Source: CALREJ01 sp035547395 (GTDB lineage Bacteria > Patescibacteriota > Gracilibacteria > Peribacterales > Peribacteraceae). From it: a stretch of 64,000 bases of DNA. Made by a program: the position numbers and the translations under genes. Where the stretch lies: positions 1-64,000 of the forward strand of contig DASZVA010000003.1 of assembly GCA_035547395.1 (NCBI GenBank), given 5' to 3'. Below the pieces are notes generated by a model. The model was not told the DNA's origin. It saw only the letters and a program-made list of their open reading frames with translations, and made no database searches. Position 1 is the first letter of the stretch; every line of letters starts with the position of its first letter. Positions 41,058 through 49,330 of this stretch are shown here, one piece after another.

Positions 41058-41642
41058 TTATCGGAATGCTCCTACTGCCTGCGCCAGCGATGCTTTCCGG
41101 CGCAATTCATCCATCGACTGGATTTTGCCGTGATCGAGCATCTTGATCAGAATATTTGCCGTCTGCAGCACATCGGGCAGCGCACGGTGGCGGCCCTGGG
41201 GCAGCGGCATGTTGAACCGTTCGCTCAGAACATCCAGGTTATGCCGGAACGCAGTGGGAAATAGGCTCTGGCTGAGTCGCATGGTGCAGAGGATCTCGGG
41301 CAGCTCGATGAATCCCCAGCAGAATTCCTTTTCCGCTTCCAAAAATCCTTTGTCGAACGCGGCATTATGCGCGAGCAGAATCGATCCCTGGGCGAACGCG
41401 AGAAACTGCGGCAGCACCGTCATGATTGTCGGGGCGTCGGACACGTCTTCGTTGCGGATGTTGTTTATGCGCTGGGCTTCGAGCGGGATGTCGCGTTCCG
41501 GATTCACGAAACTCGAAAAAGTCGATGTTTCGATCACTCTTCCTCCTTCGATGCGCACGCCCGCGATCTCGACAATACGATGTCCTTTGCGGGGATCGAG
41601 GCCTGTTGTTTCCAAGTCGAAGACGGTCAGTGCGGGAAGCAT
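41058..41642 (-). CDS. DnaQ-family 3'-5' exonuclease
   Basis: Protein of 194 residues with the DEDDh motifs: Exo I FDLETTGLD, Exo II LLAHNAAFDKGF and Exo III GRHRALPDVLQ. It could be the proofreading epsilon subunit of DNA polymerase III or a stand-alone RNase T/oligoribonuclease-like enzyme; the lack of a polymerase-binding tail beyond residue 190 leaves this open. TATAGT lies 8 nt before the ATG at 41642; an in-frame GTG at 41648 is less likely. Confidence 0.92.
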   Translation of the reverse strand: MLPALTVFDLETTGLDPRKGHRIVEIAGVRIEGGRVIETSTFSSFVNPERDIPLEAQRINNIRNEDVSDAPTIMTVLPQFLAFAQGSILLAHNAAFDKGFLEAEKEFCWGFIELPEILCTMRLSQSLFPTAFRHNLDVLSERFNMPLPQGRHRALPDVLQTANILIKMLDHGKIQSMDELRRKASLAQAVGAFR

Positions 41643-41828
41643 GGGCACCGACTATAGCTCATCTGTCAGCATCAAAAAGAAAGTTTGCTGTACTTTTTAG
41701 GACTGGAGATTGTTCCTTTGCCAAATTGTTACCTTGTTAAAAGAGATAGTTGAAAAGTGAACGGTTGTTCCTTTTTGCATCTTTCTTTCCTTGTCTGTTC
41801 GCTCGATCGGGGATTACAGTGCACGTCT

Positions 41829-42095
41829 ATGGCACAGTCGAAACGCATCACACTTAAAGTCATTCTTGATCATCTGCAGGCATTTCAGATTCAGATCAAC
41901 GGTCGCATGGACCGGTTCGAAGGCCGGATGGGAGGTGTGGAGGGGCGTATGGGAGGTCTGGAAGGTCGTATGGATCGTATGGAAAGAAATCTGACGGCGC
42001 AGATTAGTGCCATCGACAAGCGCCTCGACGCTATCGAAATCGAAGAGTTGCCAAAGCGTGTGCGGAAACTGGAGAAGGCGGTGTTTGCGAAATAG
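41829..42095 (+). CDS. Small coiled-coil protein with 7-residue repeats
   Basis: Protein of 88 residues. Central repeats GRMDRFE, GRMGGVE, GRMGGLE, GRMDRME encoded by four 21-nt near-copies. Heptad spacing of hydrophobics predicts a coiled coil throughout, ending LPKRVRKLEKAVFAK. Function unknown; such proteins often pair with larger partners. TACAGT lies 8 nt before the ATG. Confidence 0.7.
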   Translation: MAQSKRITLKVILDHLQAFQIQINGRMDRFEGRMGGVEGRMGGLEGRMDRMERNLTAQISAIDKRLDAIEIEELPKRVRKLEKAVFAK

Positions 42096-42144
42096 GCAAT
42101 CCAAACAATTTAACAATGGAATAATTCAACCATATAGTTTCCTC

Positions 42145-42834
42145 ATGCAGCGCGCAGATGGCATCCCGATGGGCACGGTCCTCACAAAGCTGGGCAAGCT
42201 GTATCATCCGCCGAAGACGTTTCTGCACTACCGCACGCCGCTCGATCTGCTCGTGGCGGTGATTCTGTCCGCGCAGTGCACCGACGCCAGGGTCAACATC
42301 GTGACAGAGACGATTCTGTATCCCAAATACAAGAGGGCGGAGGATTACGTGAAGGTTCCGATTCACGAACTGGAAGACGACATCCATTCGTGCGGGACGT
42401 TTCGTATGAAAGCGAAATCCATTCGCGGCGCGTGTGCAAAGATCATCGAGGAATTCGGCGGCAAGGTGCCGGACACGATGGAGGCGCTTCTCACGCTCCC
42501 CGGCGTCGGCCGAAAGACAGCTTCGGTGATTCTCTCCGCGGCCTACGGCAAAAACCTCGGCATCGCCGTCGACACGCACGTGCAGCGACTGGCCCAGCGA
42601 CTCGGCCTCAGCACGTTCGACGATCCCAAGAAGATCGAACTCGACCTGATGGAACAGGCGCCGCGTAAGAAGTGGCGGGACGTGACGGTTTTGCTCATCA
42701 GCCACGGCCGCGCTGTCTGTACCGCGCGTAACCGCAAATGCGGCGCATGCGTATTCAAAAAGGACTGTCCGTCATCGCTCATCCTGCATCACCCGGACCG
42801 CGCCAAACCGAAGAAGGGGAGAAAGAAGCGGTGA
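42145..42834 (+). CDS. nth: Endonuclease III
   Basis: Bifunctional DNA glycosylase/AP lyase for oxidised pyrimidines. Protein of 229 residues. The helix-hairpin-helix LPGVGRKTASVIL holds the catalytic lysine, VDTHVQRLAQRLGL the catalytic aspartate, and the 4Fe-4S cluster is C-x6-C-x2-C-x5-C (CTARNRKCGACVFKKDC). A basic tail (KPKKGRKKR) follows the cluster. TATAGT lies 6 nt before this ATG. Confidence 0.95.
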   Translation: MQRADGIPMGTVLTKLGKLYHPPKTFLHYRTPLDLLVAVILSAQCTDARVNIVTETILYPKYKRAEDYVKVPIHELEDDIHSCGTFRMKAKSIRGACAKIIEEFGGKVPDTMEALLTLPGVGRKTASVILSAAYGKNLGIAVDTHVQRLAQRLGLSTFDDPKKIELDLMEQAPRKKWRDVTVLLISHGRAVCTARNRKCGACVFKKDCPSSLILHHPDRAKPKKGRKKR

Positions 42835-42835
42835 C

Positions 42836-42915
42836 CGAGGGGACCAAAGGCACCAAGGTAAACACCTATAGGTTCCGGCAGTGCCTTTTTCATTATCTCT
42901 TGGCACCCTCAAAGG
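42836..42915. repeat. Inverted word array after nth (GGGACCAAAGGCACC type)
   Basis: Left GGGGACCAAAGGCACCAAGG; right CTTGGCACCCTCAAAGGGAC with a further GGTTCC/GTGCC word between. Lies between nth and the lipoprotein gene. Its right edge abuts the extended -10 TGCTATAGT (TATAGT 42922-42927). Confidence 0.55.
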
Positions 42916-42960
42916 GACTGCTATAGTAGCCCCCTCTTTATCTCCTTTTCTTTTTTGCAT

Positions 42961-43218
42961 ATGCACAAGAAGCTTCTTGTTGCCATGTCGGTTTCCCTTC
43001 TCGCTCTCGCGGCTTGCTCCAGCAACACCGCCAACACGACGCCCACGGATGAGGGCTCTGAATACAGCAGCACGGCCATGATGGATGACAGCTCGGCCAT
43101 GAGCACGGACAGCGCAGCGATGATGAATGCATCCAGCGACTCCAGCAGCAGCGTTGCAGCCCTCGAAATGAATGAAGGCACGAGCGCGGACGCCAACACG
43201 GACGCGATGGGTCAGTAA
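42961..43218 (+). CDS. Small serine/methionine-rich lipoprotein
   Basis: Protein of 85 residues. The signal peptide ends in lipobox LALAAC. The mature part is low-complexity (SSAMSTDSAAMMNASSDSSS), acidic and probably disordered. It has its own promoter (TGCTATAGT at 42919-42927) with a leader of about 27 nt and a strong terminator, so it is an independent, probably well expressed, transcript. Function unknown. Confidence 0.8.
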   Translation: MHKKLLVAMSVSLLALAACSSNTANTTPTDEGSEYSSTAMMDDSSAMSTDSAAMMNASSDSSSSVAALEMNEGTSADANTDAMGQ

Positions 43219-43234
43219 TTTCTCTCGTCATTTA

Positions 43235-43266
43235 GAAAAAGGCGGCCAGTGGCCGCCTTTTTTGTA
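43235..43266 (+). terminator. Rho-independent terminator of the lipoprotein gene
   Basis: AAAAAGGCGGCC-AGT-GGCCGCCTTTTTT. GC-rich stem with a U-tract on both strands, so it can also serve the convergent 43282 gene. Confidence 0.92.
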
Positions 43267-43281
43267 TCAGCAATTGTGTAA

Positions 43282-43662
43282 TCACCAGCCGAACTCCTCT
43301 GCGGTACCATGCCCGTGATCGACGTAATAATCGGAATCTTCTTTATCCACCTCTGCTTCGACTTTTGTCACATCCAGCGCCTGCTGTTTTCTGGCAGTTC
43401 GTTCCACTTCTATTCTCTTTCTGATCAATTCTTTCACGGCATTCTGTTCTCTTTCGAGATTGCGGCGCTGCTCAGCGACATCTTCGTTAGCACGGCGTGC
43501 GTCGGTCTCGTCTTCGTCACTGAAGGTAAACCTGTCATATTGCTCATTCGAATGGCCTTCACCACCCCATGCCGTGTCTTCAGGGAGAGCGGCGAGCTCC
43601 TGCGTGATTCTGCGGCCTTCTTCCGCCAGCTGGTCCAAGGTCATGTGCTCAAAATTCTTCAT
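43282..43662 (-). CDS. Hypothetical charged coiled-coil protein
   Basis: Protein of 126 residues, unrecognised. Long charged helix (DVAEQRRNLEREQNAVKELI, RKRIEVERTARKQQALDVT) and acidic stretches at both ends. Upstream sequence is AT-rich with TATAAT-like runs. Shares a bidirectional terminator with the lipoprotein gene. Confidence 0.65.
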   Translation of the reverse strand: MKNFEHMTLDQLAEEGRRITQELAALPEDTAWGGEGHSNEQYDRFTFSDEDETDARRANEDVAEQRRNLEREQNAVKELIRKRIEVERTARKQQALDVTKVEAEVDKEDSDYYVDHGHGTAEEFGW

Positions 43663-43748
43663 ATGAGATAAGAAGCGGGTAACTTATATATTATAAACTT
43701 TTGTTTAAATTTGTCAAATACCTATAAAGGTATGCATCGAAACTCTAT

Positions 43749-44117
43749 TCAGCTTTTTACCGCTTCCTCATTCTTGTCGCGCCCGCGTCGCAGTTTGTTC
43801 ATGATTTTCACGACCAGAAACAATGTGAAGGCAATGATGAGGAAATTGACTACCTGATTAATGAAATCGCCGTAGGCGATGACGGCGATGCCTTTTGCCT
43901 TGGCGTCCGCGAGAGACGCGACCGGCGTGCCCGAGAGATTTAAAAAGAGATTATTGAAGCTTACTTTGCCCGTCAGCTGACCGATGGGAGGCATGATGAT
44001 GTCTCCGACGAGCGCGTTCACGATGTTCTGGAACGCGGCGCCGATCACGACGCCGACCGCCAGATCCATTGCGTTGCCCTTTACCGCAAATTCACGGAAT
44101 TCGTCGAAGAACTTCAT
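43749..44117 (-). CDS. mscL: Large-conductance mechanosensitive channel
   Basis: Protein of 122 residues, close to the usual 130-150. N-terminal helix MKFFDEFREFAVKGNAMDLA, pore helix GVVIGAAFQNIVNALVGDII, MPPIG motif, second membrane helix and a basic tail (NKLRRGRDKNEE). Emergency osmotic valve. TACACT lies 6 nt before the ATG (44124-44129). Confidence 0.95.
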   Translation of the reverse strand: MKFFDEFREFAVKGNAMDLAVGVVIGAAFQNIVNALVGDIIMPPIGQLTGKVSFNNLFLNLSGTPVASLADAKAKGIAVIAYGDFINQVVNFLIIAFTLFLVVKIMNKLRRGRDKNEEAVKS

Positions 44118-44154
44118 GCGCGCAGTGTATCACAGGATGCAATTGCATCGCATC

Positions 44155-44301
44155 TCAGATCTCGCCGAGGAGCTTTCGGGTCAGGTCGTTGTACTCATTT
44201 TGCAGCTGACTCAGGCGTTTTTCATTGCCGGACCATGTGGCTTCAAACAGGTCTTCTTCCAATTCCTGCAGCCGTTTCTCGATGTCGTTGTGGGTGTTCA
44301 T
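44155..44301 (-). CDS. Small coiled-coil protein, 48 residues
   Basis: Sequence DIEKRLQELEEDLFEATWSG then EKRLSQLQNEYNDLTRKLLG shows two heptad helices, a likely helical hairpin or dimer. TATACT lies 23 nt before the ATG. Unrecognised. Short, but composition is coherent. Confidence 0.5.
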   Translation of the reverse strand: MNTHNDIEKRLQELEEDLFEATWSGNEKRLSQLQNEYNDLTRKLLGEI

Positions 44302-44398
44302 ATATGTGTGAAACGAATCAAGAAAGTATAGCAAAAAATGCAGTTTCGGACAACGGTTCATGGACGCTTTTCCTGCAAGCAGCTAGTATCGTTTCCTC

Positions 44399-45319
44399 AT
44401 GAAACAGTACTTGGATTTGATGCGGCACATCCTGGAAACGGGACACGAAAAATCCGACCGAACGGGCGTGGGGACGATCAGCATTTTCGGCTACCAGATG
44501 CGTATTCCTCTGAATGAAGGATTCCCGCTTCTCACCACCAAGAAGATGGCGACGAAGGCGATCATCCACGAGCTTTTGTGGTTTTTGCAGGGCGACACGA
44601 ATATCAAATACCTCGCCGATCACGACGTGCACATCTGGGATGAGTGGCCGTTTCAGGATTACTTGATCGCGAACAAATTGACCGATCAGTTCCCGATGTA
44701 TTCCGACAGCTGGAAGGAGCAGAAGAAGGAGTTCATTCAGCGTATCAAAGACGATGCGGACTTTGCGGCAAAGTGGGGCGATCTGGGTCCCGTGTACGGC
44801 AAGCAGTGGAGGCGCTGGCAGGGGTCGGACGGCAAAACCTATGATCAAATTGGGGCCGCCATCGAGCAGATCAAGAAGAATCCCGATTCTCGGCGCATCC
44901 TCGTCTCCGCCTGGAACGTGTCGGACGTGTACGGCCACACCAAGACCGCGCCGCCGCTCTGCCACACGCTGTTTCAATTTTACGTCTGGGACGGAAAGTT
45001 GAGTTGTCAGCTCTACCAGCGCAGCGCCGACGTATTCCTCGGCGTACCGTTCAACATCGCGTCCTATTCGCTGCTCACGCACATGATCGCGCAGGTATGT
45101 GATCTGAAGGTGGGGGATTTCATCCATACGCTCGGCGACGCGCACTTGTACCTCAATCATCTGGATCAGGCCCGTGAGCAGCTCAGTCGCGACCCGCGAC
45201 CGCTCCCGCATCTTCGCCTGAACAAAGACGTGAAGAACATCAACGATTTCCGCTTCGAGGACATTGAGATTCTGGACTACGATCCGCATCCCGCGATCAA
45301 GGCGCCAATTGCGGTCTGA
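44399..45319 (+). CDS. thyA: Thymidylate synthase
   Basis: Methylates dUMP using methylene-tetrahydrofolate. Protein of 306 residues. SDRTGVGTISIFG, the catalytic cysteine in TAPPLCHTLFQFYV, and LYQRSADVFLGVPFNIASYS. The small-domain insert (residues about 90-150) is present as in longer ThyA forms. Directly upstream of folA, which regenerates the dihydrofolate it produces. TAGTAT lies 9 nt before the ATG. Confidence 0.97.
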   Translation: MKQYLDLMRHILETGHEKSDRTGVGTISIFGYQMRIPLNEGFPLLTTKKMATKAIIHELLWFLQGDTNIKYLADHDVHIWDEWPFQDYLIANKLTDQFPMYSDSWKEQKKEFIQRIKDDADFAAKWGDLGPVYGKQWRRWQGSDGKTYDQIGAAIEQIKKNPDSRRILVSAWNVSDVYGHTKTAPPLCHTLFQFYVWDGKLSCQLYQRSADVFLGVPFNIASYSLLTHMIAQVCDLKVGDFIHTLGDAHLYLNHLDQAREQLSRDPRPLPHLRLNKDVKNINDFRFEDIEILDYDPHPAIKAPIAV

Positions 45320-45326
45320 TTGATAG

Positions 45327-45412
45327 GTGTTAGGTTTTAGCTGTTAGCTGTTAGGTTCCTGAATTATTCCTTTGAGAAGCTAGAACCTAAAAGCTAAAAC
45401 CTATAAGCTTCG
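45327..45412. repeat. Palindromic TTAGCTG/CAGCTAA-type array between thyA and folA
   Basis: Left GTTAGGTTTTAGCTGTTAGC; right AACCTAAAAGCTAAAACC then TATAAGCTT. The right arm ends in TATAAG (45402-45407), 9 nt before the folA ATG, so it supplies the folA -10. Very similar in words to the array at 21583. Confidence 0.75.
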
Positions 45413-45416
45413 CTTT

Positions 45417-45920
45417 ATGCTTCTCTCCCTCATCGCCGCCGTCTCGGAAAACAACGTCATCGGCAAAGGCGGAACGCTCCCGTGGCATCTGCCCGCGGAC
45501 CTCGCGCACTTCCGCGCACTGACGACCGGCAAACCCGTCATCATGGGGCGCAAGACGTTTGCATCGATCGGCAGACCGCTGCCCAACAGACAGAACATCA
45601 TCCTGACGCGCGATGAAACATTTCAGGCGGAGGGATGCGACATTGCTCACACTCTCGACGACGCGATCGCGATGGCGGAGGACGGCGGGGCCGGGGAGGC
45701 AATGGTCATCGGCGGTGAGCAGATTTATCAGTCCGCAATGTCGCTCGCCACTCACATGTACCTGACGCTCGTGCATACGTACGTCGAAGATGGCGATGCG
45801 TTCTTTCCCGAGATCGATTACCGGCAGTGGCAGGAGACGGAGCGCGTCGAGCATCCGGCAGATGAAGAGAACCCGATTCCGTTCAGCATGGCGACCTACG
45901 AACGGATCCGTTTGCCGTAA
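45417..45920 (+). CDS. folA: Dihydrofolate reductase
   Basis: Reduces dihydrofolate to tetrahydrofolate with NADPH. Protein of 167 residues. LIAAVSENNVIGKGG, LPWHLPADLAHFR (catalytic acidic residue), VIMGRKTFASIGRPLPNR, and VIGGEQIYQSAM. Functionally paired with thyA upstream, but apparently with its own -10 inside the word array. Confidence 0.96.
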   Translation: MLLSLIAAVSENNVIGKGGTLPWHLPADLAHFRALTTGKPVIMGRKTFASIGRPLPNRQNIILTRDETFQAEGCDIAHTLDDAIAMAEDGGAGEAMVIGGEQIYQSAMSLATHMYLTLVHTYVEDGDAFFPEIDYRQWQETERVEHPADEENPIPFSMATYERIRLP

Positions 45921-46035
45921 TCCCGACTTCGGACACATCATGATTTTGTTGTATGGAAGCCATTTTTTGTTGTGTTGCATGTTTTGCATTCTCCTGTGAT
46001 TGCAGCATTTTGACGCAGGGGGATCATGTGCGCAT

Positions 46036-46809
46036 ATGGCATCACTCGATACAGCACCGGCTGCCTTGGACACGGAACAACTTGCACGTGACATCGAGCA
46101 GGCTGCCGCCAAAGAGGCACACACCATCGGCGAGTACACATCGGATATTCGGGGAAAAGCATCCGCCCTTCTGGAAGGCGGAGGCGAATTGCAGAAGGTC
46201 GGTCGGGCACTGGGAAAAAATGCGACCGGCGTTCAGGAAGCCTCGGACGGATCGACATCCATCAAAGTCGATGATCTCGAACCGGGCCTGAACGGGTTCA
46301 CTGAAATCGGTGGCAGTGACAGCGATATTACCGTCAGCACAGCATTGCTATCGGAAGACCCCGATACATTGGCGGAAGTCATCGATCATGAAAAAAGGCA
46401 CAATGATCAGGTGCCGCTTCAAAGTGCGGGCGGCACGCTGCTCGTCACGGCGTCCGGCGAAGAAATCAAAGACGATATTCTGCTCTACGAAGGCGATACT
46501 GAAACGCATACGGCAGAGACGCTCGGGTATGGCCGCAGAGCCGATCAACCGGAAGAGTATGCAAAGGGGCACGACATCGCCGAAGAGATTCGGGCAGATC
46601 ATGAGGAGGCATGGAATGAGACGCTGACGGAGCATGGTGATCCGGCCCTGCTGCAGAAGGAAATCTGGGCGAAAGCATTGAATGAAGGAACGCTGACCAT
46701 GGAGGAGCTGACCGAGCAGGCGTCCAAGACCCGCTACAATACAGAGGCGGCGGAGGTGATCAGTGAATACGTGAAATCGAATGGTATGGAGTACGCGATA
46801 GCAGGGTGA
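46036..46809 (+). CDS. Hypothetical protein with HExxH-like motif
   Basis: Protein of 257 residues, unrecognised, very acidic, no signal peptide. VIDHEKRHNDQ fits HExxH, the zinc-binding helix of zincin peptidases, and a downstream glutamate-rich segment could hold a third ligand. Conserved features cannot be judged from one sequence. Start at MASLDTAP (ATG); a TTG at 46000 would add 12 residues. An inverted word array follows the stop. Confidence 0.65.
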   Translation: MASLDTAPAALDTEQLARDIEQAAAKEAHTIGEYTSDIRGKASALLEGGGELQKVGRALGKNATGVQEASDGSTSIKVDDLEPGLNGFTEIGGSDSDITVSTALLSEDPDTLAEVIDHEKRHNDQVPLQSAGGTLLVTASGEEIKDDILLYEGDTETHTAETLGYGRRADQPEEYAKGHDIAEEIRADHEEAWNETLTEHGDPALLQKEIWAKALNEGTLTMEELTEQASKTRYNTEAAEVISEYVKSNGMEYAIAG

Positions 46810-46813
46810 TGTA

Positions 46814-46893
46814 GATGTTAAGTAAGTTCAGTATGTTTGGTACGTATCCCCAAACCTACTGAACTTACTGGACCTACTCAACTTACCAAACCT
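46814..46893. repeat. Palindromic word array between convergent genes (AGTAAGTTCAGTA type)
   Basis: Left AAGTAAGTTCAGTATGTTTG; right CCAAACCTACTGAACTTACT, GGACCTACTCAACTTACC. The last codons and stop of secD are formed by the right arm, so the array has extended into the gene end. Confidence 0.75.
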
Positions 46894-49325
46894 TCGGTCG
46901 CGTCTTTACGCGCACCCGGGAAGAGATTCGTCTTGCTAGCGATCGAGGAGTTGGCAACCTTGCGGCTCATCCAGCGGGCGATGATCATGCCCGTGAACAT
47001 CGAGATGAGAACGCCGAGTCCGAGCGTAATCGCAAATCCGCGGACGATCGACGTGCCGATGATAAACAGCAGCGCGCAGGTGATGATGGTCGAGATATTC
47101 GAATCGCGGATGCTCGGCCAGGCACGTTCGAAGCCGACCTCCACGGCGGTCTTGAGCATCTTGCCTCTGCGCAGTTCTTCCTTCACGCGCTCGAAGACGA
47201 GCACGTTGCAGTCGACGGCCATACCGATACTCAGGATCATGCCGGCCGCGCCCGCGAGCGTGAGCACCACGTACTCGCTGGTAAAGAAGAAGAGCGGAAG
47301 CTTGAGGATGTCGATGAAGATCAGCGCGTAGATGATGAGCGCCGCGTCGGCGATGAGGCCGAGGAAGCGGTAGGCGAAGAGCATGTAAATCATGATGATG
47401 ATCATGCCGACGATGCCCGCGAGCAAAGATGTGTGCAGCGCCTGTGCGCCGAGGGTCGCCTCCACGGTTTGCTGACCCGACAGATAGATCGGAGCGGGGA
47501 TCGCGCCCGTGTTCAGGTCTTGCGCGAGCTGCTGGGCTTCAGAGTAGCTGGAGCTGCCCGTGATGATCGCGGTGCCGCCCGTGATTTCGCCCTGTACGGT
47601 CGGGGCCGAGACCAGGTCGCCGCCGACGAAGATCGCGATGCGCTTGCCGATGTTCGCCTTCGTCAGTTCCTGGAAGAGTTTGCCTCCCTGCGCGTCGAAC
47701 ACGATCTGCACGACCGGCAGATTCGTGGACGGATCGAGCGTCACGGTCGCTGTGCGGAAGTGCTTGCCGTCGAGCGGCGTGTCCTTCCAGCCCGTCGGCT
47801 GCAGCGAGAAGAAGAGCGTGCGGAGCGTGATGGCATTTTCCTGCTCGCGCACGTTGCCGCTCTGCATCTGCGTCATCAGCTGCGTTGCCTTGGCCTGCGC
47901 GTCCGGACCGGTCACCGTCAGCACGTCGTAGGTCGCCGTGTCGGGCGTCTGCGTGGGGGCCTTGTTGACCTTGATGAGGTGGTAACCGAACGGCGTCTCG
48001 ACCGGGTCGCTGACGGTTCCGACGGGTTCGCTGAAGGCGACGTTTTCAAACGCCGGCACCAGATCGCCGCGGGAGATAGGTCCCAGTTCTCCGCCGTTCT
48101 GGGCGGAGGGGCCGTCGGACTGCTGGCGGGCGAGCGTGGCAAAATCGGCGCCGTTTTCCAGTTGCTTCTTGAGATCCTGCGCGCGCGCCAATGCCTCTTC
48201 CTTGGTGCGCGTCACGTTGGCGGGTGCGCTGTTGGCGCCCTTATACGCGACGAGGATGTGGCTGACGTCCACGACTTCTTTGCCGGGAGTCAGACTGCGC
48301 AGAAACAGCACCTGTGCGCTGGAACCGCTGGTCTGCACGACCTTCAGATCACCGGCCTTCATCGTCTTGAGGGCGGACGCGACGGTGGTCGGCACCTTGT
48401 CGAGGGCGACATTTGTCTGCAGGTTCTGCGTGACGCCGGGATTCTGCTTCGCGAGCAGGCTGAAAGCCGTCGGCGCATCCTGAATCACGCGGCCGGTCAT
48501 CGTCTTGGCCTTGAGCACCTGCACCAGGAAGACGCCCGACATGCTCTGCGTCGTCGGATTTCCCTGTGCGTCTGTCGCCTGCACGTTGATCACGCCGTCC
48601 TTCTGGATCACGCCGTTTGCGGGCGTCGCGTTCCACACGCTCTCAAGCCCCTTGGGCAACTGATCCTGAAAGTAGACGTGGGAATCCTCGTAGCCCATGC
48701 CGAGCTGCGAGCCGATGTCCTGCCCGAGCTTGGCAAGCGTTGCGCCGCTGTGCGTGATCTGCGCGACTGCGTCAGCGACGTTCTGACGCACCTGTTTCTC
48801 ATACTCCGGGGTCGACTGCGTGAACTCTTCTTTGAATTGCAGCTGGATGGTTTTGCCGACCGTGTCGATACACTTCTGCACGTCGATCACGCCCGGACAT
48901 TCCACGAGCAGGTGCTTCTCTCCGCCGACGTACGACGGCGTGATGGTTGCCTCACTGACGCCGAGCGAATTGATGCGGCGCTCGAGCACCGTGCGGATCG
49001 CCTCGACGATGTTCTGATCCTGCTGCTGCAGGACTGTTTTTTCATTCTGCAGTTCGATGAGCGTTTCACCGCTGCTATTGCCGCCGCCCGCTTGCATTTG
49101 TTCAATCTGCTGATTGATCGATTTGAGCTGATCCTGAATTTCCGTTTCGGAAATGCGGAAATCAAGCTGCGTGCCTCCGGCAAGATCCAGTCCCAAATGG
49201 AAACCGGGATTCAAAAACGACGGCCAACCCTGCTTGAGATTGCTCGGTAATGCGACAATCACCACCAAGACGGCGACAATGACGGAAGCGATCTGCCAGA
49301 ACTGACGGGAGGAACGGGAAGCCAT
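46878..49325 (-). CDS. secD: Protein translocase SecD with an embedded parvulin (PPIase) domain
   Basis: Protein of 815 residues, far above the usual 500-620. N-terminal membrane helix then the conserved GFHLGLDLAGGTQLDF; P1 pieces ERRINSLGVSEATI and DLNTGAIPAPI; and six C-terminal helices with FAYRFLGL, AVDCNVLVFERVKEEL and SIVRGFAITLGLG. Between the two P1 pieces, residues about 351-456 (DNA about 47958-48275) form a parvulin domain: VSHILVAYKG, ADFATLARQQSDGP, NGGELGPISRGDLVPAFEN and TPFGYHLIKV. It probably couples export to prolyl isomerisation outside the membrane. secF is not in the window. Confidence 0.93.
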   Translation of the reverse strand: MASRSSRQFWQIASVIVAVLVVIVALPSNLKQGWPSFLNPGFHLGLDLAGGTQLDFRISETEIQDQLKSINQQIEQMQAGGGNSSGETLIELQNEKTVLQQQDQNIVEAIRTVLERRINSLGVSEATITPSYVGGEKHLLVECPGVIDVQKCIDTVGKTIQLQFKEEFTQSTPEYEKQVRQNVADAVAQITHSGATLAKLGQDIGSQLGMGYEDSHVYFQDQLPKGLESVWNATPANGVIQKDGVINVQATDAQGNPTTQSMSGVFLVQVLKAKTMTGRVIQDAPTAFSLLAKQNPGVTQNLQTNVALDKVPTTVASALKTMKAGDLKVVQTSGSSAQVLFLRSLTPGKEVVDVSHILVAYKGANSAPANVTRTKEEALARAQDLKKQLENGADFATLARQQSDGPSAQNGGELGPISRGDLVPAFENVAFSEPVGTVSDPVETPFGYHLIKVNKAPTQTPDTATYDVLTVTGPDAQAKATQLMTQMQSGNVREQENAITLRTLFFSLQPTGWKDTPLDGKHFRTATVTLDPSTNLPVVQIVFDAQGGKLFQELTKANIGKRIAIFVGGDLVSAPTVQGEITGGTAIITGSSSYSEAQQLAQDLNTGAIPAPIYLSGQQTVEATLGAQALHTSLLAGIVGMIIIMIYMLFAYRFLGLIADAALIIYALIFIDILKLPLFFFTSEYVVLTLAGAAGMILSIGMAVDCNVLVFERVKEELRRGKMLKTAVEVGFERAWPSIRDSNISTIITCALLFIIGTSIVRGFAITLGLGVLISMFTGMIIARWMSRKVANSSIASKTNLFPGARKDATEGLVS

Positions 49326-49330
49326 GATGG

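Noticed and set aside
47433..49250. A 605-codon plus-strand frame opposite secD
   Set aside because: SecD motifs are unambiguous on the minus strand. The opposite frame is low in structure and arises from codon bias.
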